Of a stretch of 64,000 bases of DNA, positions 19,825 to 30,031 are shown piece by piece; positions within the stretch are counted from its first letter, which is position 1; every line of letters starts with the position of its first letter. A program made the position numbers and the translations under genes. The notes below the pieces were generated by a model that had not been told where the DNA came from, ran no database searches, and was given only the letters and a program-made list of their open reading frames with translations. This DNA is from Bradyrhizobium daqingense. Its GTDB lineage: Bacteria; Pseudomonadota; Alphaproteobacteria; Rhizobiales; Xanthobacteraceae. Location of the stretch: NCBI RefSeq assembly GCF_021044685.1, contig NZ_CP088014.1, forward strand, positions 2,838,001 through 2,902,000. Reading direction: 5' to 3'.

Positions 19825-20560
19825 GAAATCCCTCCGGAAGCGCGGCCTGGTCGACCAGCCAGACGGTCTCACCATTCGAGCGCGCGCGTGATGCCGGCAG
19901 AGTCTCGCCATTGAGGAGGCGCGTCAAGATCGGCTGCTTGTCGTGCCCGGCGATCTCGAACAGCATTTCGTGGCAGGATGCCAGGACGGGCAAAGTGAGC
20001 GAGACCCGCGGCACGAAGGGCGCGACATTGGCCTTGGGAACGCCAATGACCCAGCGGGTAGTCTCCTCGATCTCGGGGTAGCCCGGAAAAAGCGAAGCTG
20101 TGTGGCCGTCCGGGCCGACGCCCATCAGGACGATGTCGAACAGCGGCCGGGATGGATCGAGGCTTTCAGCGCCGTAGAAGCCTTGCAACGTGCGCGCATA
20201 GGCTTGCGCGCTTGCCTCCGGACTGTCGGCTGCCGTCGGAATCGGGTGGATATGGCCTGCGGGCGCATTGCGATCGAGGAAGGTCGCGCGCGCCACCGCC
20301 ATGTTGTTGAGGGGATCGCTTTCGGGGACGAAGCGCTCGTCGCCGATGAACCAATGCACGCGGTCCCACGGGATTCTCTCGCGCCAAGTGTCGCTGCCGA
20401 GCAATTGATAGAGCTTCTTCGGGCTGGAGCCGCCGGTCAGGCAGATCGCGATGCGCGAGGAGTTGGCGGCGATCCGCGCCATCACCCGTTCGGCCGCGGC
20501 CTGAGCCAGGGCCTCTACATCCGCCGCGACGATTAGCTTCGGCTGGTCGGCGGCCGTCAT
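19811..20560 (-). CDS. pgl: 6-phosphogluconolactonase Pgl
   Basis: Pgl hydrolyses 6-phosphogluconolactone made by Zwf. The protein has 249 residues from ATG at 20560 (MTAADQPKLIVAADVEALAQ), which overlaps the zwf stop by one base; a GTG one codon earlier is equally possible. CLTGGSSPKKLYQLLG and WFIGDERFVPESDPLNNMAVARATFL are the conserved DevB/SOL segments, and DIVLMGVGPDGHTASLFPG carries the catalytic His region. Coupled translation with zwf is normal for consecutive enzymes. Confidence 0.95.
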   Translation of the reverse strand: MTAADQPKLIVAADVEALAQAAAERVMARIAANSSRIAICLTGGSSPKKLYQLLGSDTWRERIPWDRVHWFIGDERFVPESDPLNNMAVARATFLDRNAPAGHIHPIPTAADSPEASAQAYARTLQGFYGAESLDPSRPLFDIVLMGVGPDGHTASLFPGYPEIEETTRWVIGVPKANVAPFVPRVSLTLPVLASCHEMLFEIAGHDKQPILTRLLNGETLPASRARSNGETVWLVDQAALPEGFRGPR

Positions 20561-22071
20561 CACGAGTATTTCCGCCAGCTTCGTCCGTCGCGCCGAAGCA
20601 ATTCGTCGGCGCAGGCCGGCCCATCGCTGCCGGCTTCATAGGTTTCGACGCCGTTGGTGCCTGCGCCTTTCCAGGCGTCCAGGAACGGCTGCACCGCCTG
20701 CCAGCCTGCCTCGATACCGTCGGCGCGCTGGAAAAGGATGTTGTCGCCGATCATGCAGTCGTAGATCAGCGTTTCGTAGCCGGTCGAGGGGTCAGCGCGG
20801 AAATAATCGCCGTACTTGAATTTCATCTCGACGCCGTCGATGGTGATGCTCGGCCCCGGGATTTTTGCGTTGAACTGAAGTTCGATCGTCTCGGTCGGTG
20901 CGATGCCGATGGTCAAGAAGTTCTGCGACAGGCGATCGATGTCCGTGCCTGAAAACATCGACAGCGGCGCCTGCTTGAACTTGATCGCCACTTCCGTCCG
21001 CTTGTGGCCGAGCGCCTTGCCGGTACGCAGATAAAAGGGAACGCCGGCCCAGCGCCAGTTGTCGATCATCAGCTTGAGTGCGACAAAAGTCTCGGTCGTG
21101 CTGCCGGGCTTGACCTCTTCGGTCTTGCGATAATCCGGGATCTCCTCGTCGCCGACACGGCCTGCCAGATACTGCGCTCGGACCGAATTTCTCAGCGCCT
21201 CTTCCCGGCTTGGCCGCTGGATCGCGGTGAGCACGTCGGCCTTCTCGGAGCGCACCGAATGCGCGTCGAACCGCGCCGGCGGCTCCATCGCGACCAGCGA
21301 CATCAGCTGGAATAGATGGTTCGGCACCATGTCGCGCAACGCGCCGGTAGCGTCGTAGAAGCCGCCGCGATGGCCGACGCCGAGCTTCTCCTCTACCGTG
21401 ATCTGGATGTGGTCGATGTGGTTGCGATTCCAGATCGGCTCGAACATGCCGTTGGCAAAGCGCAGCACCAGGATGTTCTGCACCGTCTCCTTGCCGAGAT
21501 AATGATCGATCCGGTAGATCTGGTGCTCCTCCATGATCTTCAGCAGCTCGGCATTCAGCGCGCGCGCCGAGGCGAGATCGGTGCCGAACGGTTTCTCGAT
21601 CACGAGACGACGCCAGGCGCCGTTCTCCTTCATCATGCCGGTGCGGCCGAGCTCGCGTGCGGTCGGCGCGAATGCGGCGGGCGGCGTGGCCAGGTAGAAC
21701 AGCCGGTTGCCGCCGGTGTCCTGCGCGCATTCCAGCGAATCCAGATGCTCGCGCAGGCGATCAAAGGAGGGCGGATCCTTTGCGTCCGCCTCGACGAAGG
21801 TGACGCATTCCAGCAGCTTCCTGGCAATGTCGTCGTCGACGGGGCGGGTTGCAAACTGACGCAGGCCCTTCAACAGACTGTCGCGCAGCTCGTCGTCCGA
21901 CTGGCCCCTGCGCGCTACGCCGACGACGCAGAACTTTTCCGGCAACAGGTGTTCGGCCGCCAGATTGTAGAGCGAAGGCATCACCAAGCGGTGAGTGAGG
22001 TCGCCTGTAACGCCAAAGATGACGAAGGCGCAATTTTCCGGCTTGCGCTTTGATTGCGGGTCTTTTGTCAC
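20560..22071 (-). CDS. zwf: Glucose-6-phosphate 1-dehydrogenase Zwf
   Basis: Zwf oxidises glucose-6-phosphate to 6-phosphogluconolactone with NADP+. The 503-residue length is typical. The N-terminal dinucleotide motif is FVIFGVTGDLTHRLVMPSLY and the substrate-binding signature RIDHYLGKE is intact, as is the later EEKLGVGHRGGFYDATGALRDM segment. It lies between gnd and pgl with a 41-bp gap to gnd, forming the oxidative pentose phosphate operon. The start ATG at 22071 gives MTKDPQSKRKPENC, a normal basic N-terminus. Confidence 0.97.
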   Translation of the reverse strand: MTKDPQSKRKPENCAFVIFGVTGDLTHRLVMPSLYNLAAEHLLPEKFCVVGVARRGQSDDELRDSLLKGLRQFATRPVDDDIARKLLECVTFVEADAKDPPSFDRLREHLDSLECAQDTGGNRLFYLATPPAAFAPTARELGRTGMMKENGAWRRLVIEKPFGTDLASARALNAELLKIMEEHQIYRIDHYLGKETVQNILVLRFANGMFEPIWNRNHIDHIQITVEEKLGVGHRGGFYDATGALRDMVPNHLFQLMSLVAMEPPARFDAHSVRSEKADVLTAIQRPSREEALRNSVRAQYLAGRVGDEEIPDYRKTEEVKPGSTTETFVALKLMIDNWRWAGVPFYLRTGKALGHKRTEVAIKFKQAPLSMFSGTDIDRLSQNFLTIGIAPTETIELQFNAKIPGPSITIDGVEMKFKYGDYFRADPSTGYETLIYDCMIGDNILFQRADGIEAGWQAVQPFLDAWKGAGTNGVETYEAGSDGPACADELLRRDGRSWRKYS

Positions 22072-22112
22072 GAACTGTCGGCCTTCGCTTTGTTACGCTT
22101 AGCTTTGTCAGC

Positions 22113-23111
22113 TCATTTGGGCTTAGAAGCGCCCGGCTGCTTCGGCTCCTTGTGGCCGCCGAACCCCGCGCGCATCGCGGAGAGAATTTTCTCGGCAAAG
22201 GTGTGTTCCTTGCGGGAACGGAAACGTGTGTAGAGCGCGGCCGTCAACACTTCGGCCGGCACGGCCTCGTCGATCGCCGCGTTCACGGTCCAGCGCCCTT
22301 CGCCGGAATCCTCCACGAAGCCGGAATATTCCGCGAGCTGCGGGCTGTCGGCGAGCGCGTTGGAGGTGAGGTCGAGCAGCCAGGACGGGATCACGCTGCC
22401 GCGCCGCCACACTTCGGCGATGTCGGCGAGATCGAAATCGTAGCGGTGGTCCGCGGGCAATGCGTCGATGTTCGCATTCTTGAGGATGTCGAAACCTTCG
22501 GCATAGGCCTGCATCAGGCCGTATTCGATGCCGTTGTGGATCATCTTGACGAAATGCCCGGCCCCGACCGGGCCGGCATGGATGTAGCCCTGCTCGATGC
22601 GGGGATCGCGGCCCTCGCGACCCTCGGTGCGCGGAATGTCGCCGGCGCCGGGCGCCAGTGCCGCAAAGATCGGATCGAGCCGGTCCACCACCTGCTTCTC
22701 GCCGCCGATCATCATGCAATAGCCGCGCTCGAGCCCCCAGACGCCGCCGGACGTGCCGACGTCGACATAGTGGATGCCGCGCTCCTTCAACGCCTTGCCG
22801 CGCCGGACGTCGTCCTGCCAGAAGGTGTTGCCGCCGTCGATGATGACGTCGCCCGCCTGCATCACGCCCGCGATGGTCTCGATCGTGGTCTCGGTGATGC
22901 GCCCCGCCGGCAGCATCACCCAGGCGGTGCGCGGCCGCTCGAGCTTCGAGATGAACTCTTCGAGCGTCGCCGAGCCAACCGCGCCGTCTGCGGCAAGGCC
23001 GGCGACGGCCTTGGCGTCCTTGTCATAGACCACGGTCGAATGTCCGTGACGCATCAGGCGGCGAACGATGTTGCCGCCCATCCGGCCGAGGCCGATCATG
23101 CCGAGCTGCAT
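22113..23111 (-). CDS. gnd: 6-phosphogluconate dehydrogenase, short decarboxylating form
   Basis: The 332-residue protein is the short class of 6-phosphogluconate dehydrogenase, which makes ribulose-5-phosphate and CO2. [19 protein letters not shown] is the N-terminal nucleotide-binding motif, [20 protein letters not shown] the GTSGG substrate loop, and [19 protein letters not shown] carries the catalytic Lys and Asn. Short forms in other species are often NAD+-preferring; cofactor choice cannot be read with confidence here. It starts 13 bp after the tal-pgi stop. The C-terminal tail is Lys/Pro-rich and short. Confidence 0.95.
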   Translation of the reverse strand: MQLGMIGLGRMGGNIVRRLMRHGHSTVVYDKDAKAVAGLAADGAVGSATLEEFISKLERPRTAWVMLPAGRITETTIETIAGVMQAGDVIIDGGNTFWQDDVRRGKALKERGIHYVDVGTSGGVWGLERGYCMMIGGEKQVVDRLDPIFAALAPGAGDIPRTEGREGRDPRIEQGYIHAGPVGAGHFVKMIHNGIEYGLMQAYAEGFDILKNANIDALPADHRYDFDLADIAEVWRRGSVIPSWLLDLTSNALADSPQLAEYSGFVEDSGEGRWTVNAAIDEAVPAEVLTAALYTRFRSRKEHTFAEKILSAMRAGFGGHKEPKQPGASKPK

Positions 23112-23124
23112 GTGAGAGATTCCC

Positions 23125-25974
23125 TTAGTTCAGCGCGTCGTTGAGCGCTGCATTGAGCGCGGCGAGACCTTTCTTGACCCCGCCCTTCAGATGCACGCGC
23201 AGCGCACGCCGGCCACGTTCGGTGAGCACGTCGAAATCGCCGCGCGCCTGCGCCGCCTTGATCACGCCGAAGCTGGCCTTCTGACCCGGCACGGGAAGGT
23301 CCTTGCCGTCGTCGGCGGTGATCTGGAGGAACACGCCGCTGTCGGGCCCGCCCTTGTAGGCTTGTCCGGTCGAGTGCAGGAAGCGCGGGCCGAACTCGGC
23401 GCAGGTGGCGACATGCCGCTTCTCGCGCACCTCGAGCCGCATGGCCTGAAGCGCGTCGATCGTGGCCTTGTCGCGCTCGACGTAGCCGAGCAGGGCGACA
23501 TAGTCGCCATCGCCCGAGCGCGACAGATGCGCCTTCAGCCAGGAGGTGAGGTCGCCATTGGCGCCCGCGGCGCGCAGTGCCGTGGCGTTGGCCTCGTCGG
23601 TGTAGAGATCGGCGTCCTTGGTGCTGACCACCGGCTGCTCTTCCGGCAGCGCGCCGGTCTTCTCGAAGGCGGAGGTGAGCTCGCGGGTCTTGATCTTGGC
23701 CGCTTCCACGTCCGGCTGGTCGAACGGGTTGATGCCGAGGATGCTGCCGGCCACGGCCGTCGCCATCTCGAAGCGGAAGAACTCCTGACCGAGATGCTCG
23801 ATCGACTTCATGACGATACGCACCACGGGATGGCCGGCCGCCTCGATGGCGGCAAGCTGGGAGTCGTGGGCCGCATCCGCCTCGCCCTCGATGCGGATGT
23901 CGATGAAGAAGCGATCGTTGCCGTAGACGGAAGGGTCGCCCAGCGGCTCGCCCTCGATCGGGATAAGGCCCTTGCCCTCTTTGCCGGTGGATTCCGCGAT
24001 GAGCTGCTCGGCCCAGGCGCCGAAATCGGCGATCTTCTTCGAGGCCAGGATCGTCACCTTGTCCCGGCCTTCCAGGCCGGCGAGGCCCATGGCAAGTCCG
24101 AGCTGCACGCCGGGGTTTTCGGACGGCGGCACGTCCGGCCCGCAGGAGCGGGCCATCGCCAGTGCGTGCTTGATGAAGGTCTTGACGTCGATGCCCGCGG
24201 TCGCCGCCGGCACGAGGCCGAACGGCGACAGCACGGAGTAGCGTCCGCCGATCGAGGGCTCGCCGTGGAAAATGCGGGCGTAGTTCAGCTTCTTCGCCGC
24301 CTTCTCCAGCGATGAGCCGGGATCGGTTACCGCGATGAAGCGATGGCCGGTCTTCACCTTGGTGCCGACCGCCTTGGCGACCTGCGCATGGAAATAGTCC
24401 TTCATCGCATTCGGCTCGGTGGTGCCGCCGGATTTGCTGGAGACGATGAAGACGGTGTTGGCGATGTCGATCCGGGCCTCCATCGCCCGCACCTGCGCCG
24501 GATCGGTGGAATCAAGCACATGCAATTTCGGGAAGCCGGGCTTCTTGCCAAAGGTTTCGGCCAGCACCTCTGGCCCGAGGCTGGATCCGCCCATGCCGAG
24601 CACGACGGCATCGGAGAATTTTTGGCCTTTCACGCGGCCGGCATAGTCCTCATAGTCGGCGATGTCGGCCTTGGCCGCGCTGTCGAGCCAGCCCAGCCAT
24701 TTGTCCTCGTCCGCGCCGGTCCAGACCGATTTGTCGCGCTGCCACAGCCTGCGGATCTTTGCGGCCGCCCGCCATTCCTCGGTGCTCTTGGCCACCGCCT
24801 TGCCGAGCCCATCGCCGAGCGAGAGAGACTGGCGGTCGAGCGCAGGGCCTAGCACGGTGGCACGCTTGTGAGCGACGGCGCCATAGAGCTTGTCGGCGGC
24901 GTCGGCGAACAGTTTTACGCCGTCCTTGACCAGCTCCTCGGTGATCGCATCGAGCGAGATGCCCGAGCGATCTAGCTCCTCCAGCACGCGCTGCGCATCC
25001 TCGATATTCTCTTCCAGGCTGTCGCGCGGCTTGCCGTGGTCGCGGAAGGCGTCGAGCGTCGCCGGCGGCACGGTGTTGACGGTGTCGGGGCCGATCAGCT
25101 CCTCGACATAGAGGACGTCGCTGTAGTCCTTGTTCTTGGTGCCGGTGGACGCCCACAGCATGCGCTGCGGCTTGGCCCCCTTGGCGGCGAGCTTCTCCCA
25201 GCGCGGTCCTGAGAACAGGCGCTTGTAGTCCTGATAGGCGAGCTTGGCATTGGCGATCGCAACCTTGCCCTTGAGCGCGGCAAGCCGCTCCTTTTCGGAT
25301 GGGTCGTTGGCGCGGGCGATCTTCTCGTCGAGCTGCTTGTCGACGACCGAGTCGATGCGGCTGACGAAGAAGCTCGCGACGCTCGCCACATGCGAGGGAT
25401 CGCCGCCCCCGGCGACGTATTTTTCGAGCCCGGCGATGTAGGCCTCGGCGACCTGGAGATAGACGTCCTTGGAAAACAGCAGCGTGATGTTGATGCTGAT
25501 GCCGTCGCCGATCAGCTGCTCGATCGCCGGCAGGCCCTCCGGCGTCGCCGGCACCTTCACCATCAGGTTCTTGCGACCAACGTCCTTCCAGAGCCGCCGT
25601 GCTTCGGCGACCGTGCCTGATGTGTCCATCGCGAGATAAGGCGAGACTTCCAGGCTGACATAACCGTCGCCGCCCTTGAGGCGGTCATAGACGGGGCGCA
25701 GCACGTCTGCGGCACTCTGGATGTCCTCGATCGCGACCGCCTCGAACAACTCTGCCACGGTCCGGTCGCCGCGCTTCAGCGCCTTGCCGATCGGCGCGTC
25801 GTATTCGTCCGAACTGCCGATCGCCTTCTCGAAGATCGAGGGATTGGAGGTGACGCCCTTGACGCCGTCCGTATCGATCAGCCGCTTCAAATCGCCATTA
25901 GCGATGAAGCCCCGGGCGAGGAAGTCCAGCCAGACGGCTTGTCCGTGCTTTTCCAGTTCTTTGACGGGATTCAT
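23125..25974 (-). CDS. Bifunctional transaldolase/phosphoglucose isomerase (Tal-Pgi fusion)
   Basis: The 949-residue protein, from ATG at 25974 ([18 protein letters not shown]), joins two enzymes. Residues about 1-370 are transaldolase: [20 protein letters not shown] and the Schiff-base Lys region [19 protein letters not shown]. Residues about 400-940 are phosphoglucose isomerase: [39 protein letters not shown] and [16 protein letters not shown]. The fusion is known from other bacteria. It links the non-oxidative pentose phosphate branch to fructose-6-phosphate/glucose-6-phosphate exchange, so carbon can cycle back to Zwf. It is the first gene of the operon tal-pgi, gnd, zwf, pgl, gntK, HAD, phyH. 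Confidence 0.95.
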   Translation of the reverse strand: MNPVKELEKHGQAVWLDFLARGFIANGDLKRLIDTDGVKGVTSNPSIFEKAIGSSDEYDAPIGKALKRGDRTVAELFEAVAIEDIQSAADVLRPVYDRLKGGDGYVSLEVSPYLAMDTSGTVAEARRLWKDVGRKNLMVKVPATPEGLPAIEQLIGDGISINITLLFSKDVYLQVAEAYIAGLEKYVAGGGDPSHVASVASFFVSRIDSVVDKQLDEKIARANDPSEKERLAALKGKVAIANAKLAYQDYKRLFSGPRWEKLAAKGAKPQRMLWASTGTKNKDYSDVLYVEELIGPDTVNTVPPATLDAFRDHGKPRDSLEENIEDAQRVLEELDRSGISLDAITEELVKDGVKLFADAADKLYGAVAHKRATVLGPALDRQSLSLGDGLGKAVAKSTEEWRAAAKIRRLWQRDKSVWTGADEDKWLGWLDSAAKADIADYEDYAGRVKGQKFSDAVVLGMGGSSLGPEVLAETFGKKPGFPKLHVLDSTDPAQVRAMEARIDIANTVFIVSSKSGGTTEPNAMKDYFHAQVAKAVGTKVKTGHRFIAVTDPGSSLEKAAKKLNYARIFHGEPSIGGRYSVLSPFGLVPAATAGIDVKTFIKHALAMARSCGPDVPPSENPGVQLGLAMGLAGLEGRDKVTILASKKIADFGAWAEQLIAESTGKEGKGLIPIEGEPLGDPSVYGNDRFFIDIRIEGEADAAHDSQLAAIEAAGHPVVRIVMKSIEHLGQEFFRFEMATAVAGSILGINPFDQPDVEAAKIKTRELTSAFEKTGALPEEQPVVSTKDADLYTDEANATALRAAGANGDLTSWLKAHLSRSGDGDYVALLGYVERDKATIDALQAMRLEVREKRHVATCAEFGPRFLHSTGQAYKGGPDSGVFLQITADDGKDLPVPGQKASFGVIKAAQARGDFDVLTERGRRALRVHLKGGVKKGLAALNAALNDALN

Positions 25975-26604
25975 GATGTTTATTGTCTCCAAGCCTGCGG
26001 GCGAGGGGTTTCCGCGCCGGTCCTGACGCGCTATCCTGTAGCCTACATGCTTCCTTGTGGGAACCAATCAAGGGCATGGGCGTCATACCCTGCGGGGCAA
26101 CTCCGTCGCGATCATGGCGATCCAGGCGGCTTTGCCTAACTGGGAGGGTAGCGTTCGTCATTCCGTTAGTATCGGCGATCGTCGCAGCGGCAACGGTCGC
26201 GTCGGCAACGAATGACTGCTGTACGACCTGACAGAGGAAGTTTTGACCGAGCCGTGACGCAAGTCGCAGGAGGATCCTGCTGACGCCGTCCTGCGGCGGC
26301 AGAGCCGAGCGTGTCGCGTCATGCGCGGGGCGTCGTATGGTTCGTTTGTCGCAGGGCTTGGCGGCCGATTTCGATGCATCGCTGCGCTTGCCATGATCGT
26401 CGCACCGTCGGCGGTCTGCGCACTGCATTGCAGCAGGAAGATGAACGAGCGCTCAAGGCTTCGCCGTACTAGCGTCATAAGATCGCCGCCGGCAGATCGC
26501 TATGCTGCAGCGCCGGATGAACGCATCCCCGGTAATGCCCGGATGTTGCGAGCGAGTGACATTTTCTGGAAATGAGCCAATATGGATGTAGATTCGCTCA
26601 AATT

Positions 26605-26620
26605 ACAGGCATGTGCCTGT
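26605..26620. promoter_or_regulatory. 16-bp perfect-arm palindrome upstream of prkA
   Basis: ACAGGCA-TG-TGCCTGT has two perfect 7-bp arms around a TG centre and lies about 100 bp upstream of the prkA promoter candidate. Its size and symmetry fit a dimeric regulator site, but no matching regulator gene is nearby. Confidence 0.35.
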
Positions 26621-26717
26621 TCGTAACTCAACGAGTGCCTACGTTGTGCGTTGCGTCGAGCCGGCACCAAGGTGTCCAATGATCGTCATGTGCTCACGCT
26701 GATTCGAAACGGCCTGA

Positions 26718-26743
26718 GGAACGGTCCGGTAACTGCTTTCGTT
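26718..26743 (+). promoter_or_regulatory. EcfG-type general stress promoter of prkA-yeaH-spoVR
   Basis: GGAAC (26718-26722), exactly 17 bases, then CGTT (26740-26743) match the EcfG consensus completely. The prkA ATG follows 35 bases after the -10, which leaves a leader of about 29 nt with the ribosome site GGAGAGGG. The E. coli counterpart operon yeaGH is stress-induced through RpoS, so EcfG control in an alphaproteobacterium fits. Confidence 0.65.
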
Positions 26744-26778
26744 TCAGCTTGTAGCGGAACTTCACGCGGAGAGGGATC

Positions 26779-28722
26779 ATGTACAACGATTCTCTATTCA
26801 ACGCTTTCGCTCGGTCGTTCGAGGCGAGAAGCCAGCACGACATGTCGATGGCGGAATATCTGGAATCGTGTCGAAGCGATCCCATGAAATACGCGAACGC
26901 GGCCGAACGACTGCTAGCTGCCATCGGTGACCCCCAGACGATTGACACGGCCAAGGATACCCGCCTTGGCCGTATTTTTTTGAACCGCACGATCCGTACC
27001 TATCCGGCCTTCGCCGGCTTCTACGGCATGGAAGAAACCATCGAGCGCATCGTCGGCTTCTTCCGTCACGCAGCTCAAGGTCTCGAAGAGCGCAAGCAGA
27101 TTCTCTATCTGCTCGGCCCGGTCGGCGGCGGCAAATCCTCGCTCGCCGAGCGGTTGAAGTCGCTGATGGAAGTGCATCCGATCTACGTGCTGAAGGCCGG
27201 CGACGAACTCTCGCCCGTGTTCGAGAGCCCTCTCAGCCTGTTCGATCCCGATCATCTCGGCCCGATGCTGGAAGAGAAGTACGGCATTCCGCGCCGCCGC
27301 CTCACCGGCCTGATGAGTCCGTGGTGCTACAAGCGGCTCGAAGCCTTCGGCGGCGATATTTCCCAGTTCCGGGTCGCAAAAATCCAGCCGTCGCGGCTAC
27401 GCCAGATCGCGATCTCCAAGACCGAGCCAGGTGACGAGAACAACCAGGACATCTCCTCGCTGGTGGGCAAGGTCGACATCCGCAAGCTCGAGACCTACGC
27501 GCAGAACGATCCCGACGCCTACAGCTATTCCGGCGGCCTCAATCGCGCCAATCAGGGCGTGCTCGAGTTCGTCGAGATGTTCAAGGCGCCGATCAAGATG
27601 CTGCATCCGCTGCTCACTGCGACGCAGGAAGGCAACTACATCGGCACCGAGAACATCGGCGCGATTCCCTTCACCGGCGTCATCCTCGCGCACTCCAACG
27701 AGGCCGAATGGGCGAGCTTCAAGGCAAACAAGAACAACGAAGCCTTCATCGACCGCATCTGCGTGATCAAGGTGCCGTACTGCCTGCGCGTCACCGAGGA
27801 GCAGAAGATCTACGAGAAGCTGATCCAGGGCTCCGAGCTCGCGGCCGCGCCTTGCGCGCCCTCGACGCTGGAGACGCTGGCGCGGTTCTCGGTGATGTCG
27901 CGCCTGCGCAAGCACGAGAATTCCACGCTGTTCGGCAAGATGCGGGTCTATGACGGCGAGAGCCTGAAGGAGTCGGATCCGAAGGCGCGCAGCGTCCAGG
28001 AATATCGCGACGCCGCCGGCGTCGACGAGGGCATGGACGGCGTCTCCACCCGTTTCGCCTTCAAGATCCTGGCTGCGACCTTCAACCACGATCCGCAGGA
28101 GGTCGCCGCCGACGCCGTGCACCTGATGTACGCGCTGGAGCAGGCGATCCGCCGCGAGCAGCTTCCGGAGGAGACCGAGAAACGTTACCTCGAATTCATC
28201 AAGGCAGAGCTCGCGCCGCGCTATGCCGAGTTCATCGGCAACGAGATCCAGAAGGCCTATCTCGAATCCTACTCGGATTACGGCCAGAACCTGTTCGACC
28301 GCTACGTCGATTATGCCGACGCCTGGATCGAGGATCAGGATTTCAAGGATCCCGACACCGGCCAGCTGCTGGATCGCGAGCTTTTGAACCAGGAGTTGAC
28401 GAAAATCGAGAAGCCGGCGGGCATCGCCAACCCCAAGGACTTCCGCAACGAGGTCGTCAAATTCTCGTTACGCTCGCGGGCCCAGAACGGCGGCAAGAAT
28501 CCGACCTGGACCTCTTACGAGAAGATTCGCGACGTGATTGAAAAGAGGATATTCTCCCAGGTCGAGGACCTGCTTCCGGTCATCTCGTTCGGGTCGAAGA
28601 AGGACGGCGAGACGGAGAAGAAGCACGGTGAGTTCGTTGCACGCATGGTGGAGCGCGGCTACACCGAGCGTCAGGTTCGCCGGCTCGTCGAATGGTACAT
28701 GCGCGTGAAGCAGGCCGGTTGA
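26779..28722 (+). CDS. prkA: PrkA family serine protein kinase (AAA ATPase)
   Basis: The 647-residue protein matches PrkA/YeaG. It carries an N-terminal AAA ATPase core with Walker A GPVGGGKSS at 113-121, a PrkA AAA region to about 400, and a C-terminal kinase-like domain. YeaG of E. coli and PrkA of Bacillus are linked to stress survival, nitrogen starvation and sporulation; the phosphorylation target is not settled. A strong GGAGAGGG ribosome site precedes ATG at 26779. It heads the widely conserved triad prkA-yeaH-spoVR, 25 bp before yeaH. The EcfG-type promoter just upstream suggests induction by general stress. Confidence 0.95.
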   Translation: MYNDSLFNAFARSFEARSQHDMSMAEYLESCRSDPMKYANAAERLLAAIGDPQTIDTAKDTRLGRIFLNRTIRTYPAFAGFYGMEETIERIVGFFRHAAQGLEERKQILYLLGPVGGGKSSLAERLKSLMEVHPIYVLKAGDELSPVFESPLSLFDPDHLGPMLEEKYGIPRRRLTGLMSPWCYKRLEAFGGDISQFRVAKIQPSRLRQIAISKTEPGDENNQDISSLVGKVDIRKLETYAQNDPDAYSYSGGLNRANQGVLEFVEMFKAPIKMLHPLLTATQEGNYIGTENIGAIPFTGVILAHSNEAEWASFKANKNNEAFIDRICVIKVPYCLRVTEEQKIYEKLIQGSELAAAPCAPSTLETLARFSVMSRLRKHENSTLFGKMRVYDGESLKESDPKARSVQEYRDAAGVDEGMDGVSTRFAFKILAATFNHDPQEVAADAVHLMYALEQAIRREQLPEETEKRYLEFIKAELAPRYAEFIGNEIQKAYLESYSDYGQNLFDRYVDYADAWIEDQDFKDPDTGQLLDRELLNQELTKIEKPAGIANPKDFRNEVVKFSLRSRAQNGGKNPTWTSYEKIRDVIEKRIFSQVEDLLPVISFGSKKDGETEKKHGEFVARMVERGYTERQVRRLVEWYMRVKQAG

Positions 28723-28747
28723 GGCGGGATGGGAGGCGAATGGTCAA

Positions 28748-30031
28748 GTGCCCACTCACATCATTGACAGGCGCCTGAATCCAGGCGGCAAGAGTCTTGA
28801 GAACCGGCAGCGGTTCTTGCGTCGGGCCAAGTCCCTGGTGCAGGGCGCCGTCAAGAAGACCTCGCAGGAACGCGACATCAAGGACGTCCTGGAGGGTGGT
28901 GAGGTCACGATCCCGCTCGACGGCATGCATGAGCCGCGCTTCCGCCGCGAAGGCGGCACGCGCGACATGGTGCTGCCCGGAAACAAGAAGTTCATCGAGG
29001 GCGACTACCTCCAGCGCTCCGGCCAGGGCAGCGCCAAGGATTCAGGTCCGGGCGAAGGCGACAGCGAGGATGCCTTCCGTTTCGTGCTGAGCCGCGACGA
29101 GTTCGTCGACCTCTTCCTGGACGATCTCGAACTGCCGGATCTCGCCAAGCGCAAGATCGCGCAGACCGAGAGCGAAGGCATCCAGCGCGCCGGCTACACC
29201 ACCTCGGGCTCCCCCGCCAACATCTCGGTGAGCCGGACGGTGCAGCTCGCCCTCGCCCGCCGCATCGCGCTCCGCCGTCCCCGCAAAAGCGAGATCGAGG
29301 AGCTCGAGGCCGAGATCGCCGCGTGCACCGATGAGGATGTTCGCATCGAGCTGCTGGAGAAGCTCGCGAAGCTGAAGGCGAAGTCCAAACGCATTCCCTT
29401 CATCGACCCGCTCGATATCCGCTACCGCCGCTACGAGAAGGTGCCGCGGCCCGTGGCGCAAGCCGTGATGTTCTGTCTGATGGACGTCTCGGGTTCGATG
29501 TCCGAGCACATGAAGGACCTGGCCAAGCGCTTCTACATGCTGCTCTACGTGTTCCTGAAGCGACGCTACAAGCATGTCGAGATCGTCTTCATTCGCCACA
29601 CCGACCGCGCCGAGGAAGTGGACGAGCAGACCTTCTTCTACGGCCCGGCCTCCGGCGGCACGCTGGTCTCCAGCGCGCTCCAGGCGATGCACGAAATCGT
29701 GCGCGAGCGCTTCAATCCGTCGGACTGGAACATCTACGCCGCGCAAGCCTCGGACGGCGACAATTCCTATTCCGACGGCGAGCTCACCGGCATGCTGCTG
29801 ACCGACAAGATCCTGCCGGTCTGCCAGTTCTTTGCCTACCTCGAGGTCGGGGAATCCGGCGGCAGCGCTTTCGATCTCTCCGATTCCTCGCTCTGGAGCC
29901 TGTACGACCGCCTGCGCAACAGCGGCGCGCCGCTGTCGATGCGCAAGGTCTCCGAGCGCAGCGAGATCTTCCCGGTGTTCCACGACCTGTTCCAGCGCCG
30001 CGAAACCACTCAGGAGAAAGCCGCTCCATGA
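28748..30031 (+). CDS. yeaH: YeaH/YhbH family protein (DUF444, vWA-like), GTG start
   Basis: The 427-residue protein is the usual partner of PrkA. It has a basic N-terminal half with coiled-coil potential (SEIEELEAEIAACTDEDVRI) and a C-terminal von Willebrand A-like domain with the metal-site motif DVSGS at 246-250 and a later SDGDNSYSDG. Its biochemical role is unknown; it may bind or present substrates for the kinase. Translation starts at GTG 28748 (MPTHIIDRRLNPGGKS) behind GGAGG; the nearby ATG at 28740 is in another frame that stops after a few codons. Its stop overlaps the spoVR start as ATGA. Confidence 0.93.
   Translation: MPTHIIDRRLNPGGKSLENRQRFLRRAKSLVQGAVKKTSQERDIKDVLEGGEVTIPLDGMHEPRFRREGGTRDMVLPGNKKFIEGDYLQRSGQGSAKDSGPGEGDSEDAFRFVLSRDEFVDLFLDDLELPDLAKRKIAQTESEGIQRAGYTTSGSPANISVSRTVQLALARRIALRRPRKSEIEELEAEIAACTDEDVRIELLEKLAKLKAKSKRIPFIDPLDIRYRRYEKVPRPVAQAVMFCLMDVSGSMSEHMKDLAKRFYMLLYVFLKRRYKHVEIVFIRHTDRAEEVDEQTFFYGPASGGTLVSSALQAMHEIVRERFNPSDWNIYAAQASDGDNSYSDGELTGMLLTDKILPVCQFFAYLEVGESGGSAFDLSDSSLWSLYDRLRNSGAPLSMRKVSERSEIFPVFHDLFQRRETTQEKAAP

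Larger units (their letters stand above)
25975..26778. other. Gene-poor intergenic region between divergent operons
   Basis: About 800 bp separate tal-pgi from prkA. Short frames on both strands (for example 26158-26478 minus and 26321-26575 plus) show no family likeness and no good ribosome sites, so I call no gene. The region holds a 16-bp palindrome (26605-26620) and the prkA promoter candidate (26718-26743). A second GGAAC (26060-26064) is followed after 16 bases by CGTC and could drive a short rightward transcript; this is weak. Confidence 0.6.

Noticed and set aside
26158..26575. Short frames on both strands in the gap before prkA
   Set aside because: Overlapping opposite frames, no ribosome sites, no recognisable domain and unusual residue mix; more likely non-coding.
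28740..28778. ATG start for yeaH at 28740
   Set aside because: It is in another frame and stops after about 12 codons; the GTG at 28748 gives the conserved N-terminus.
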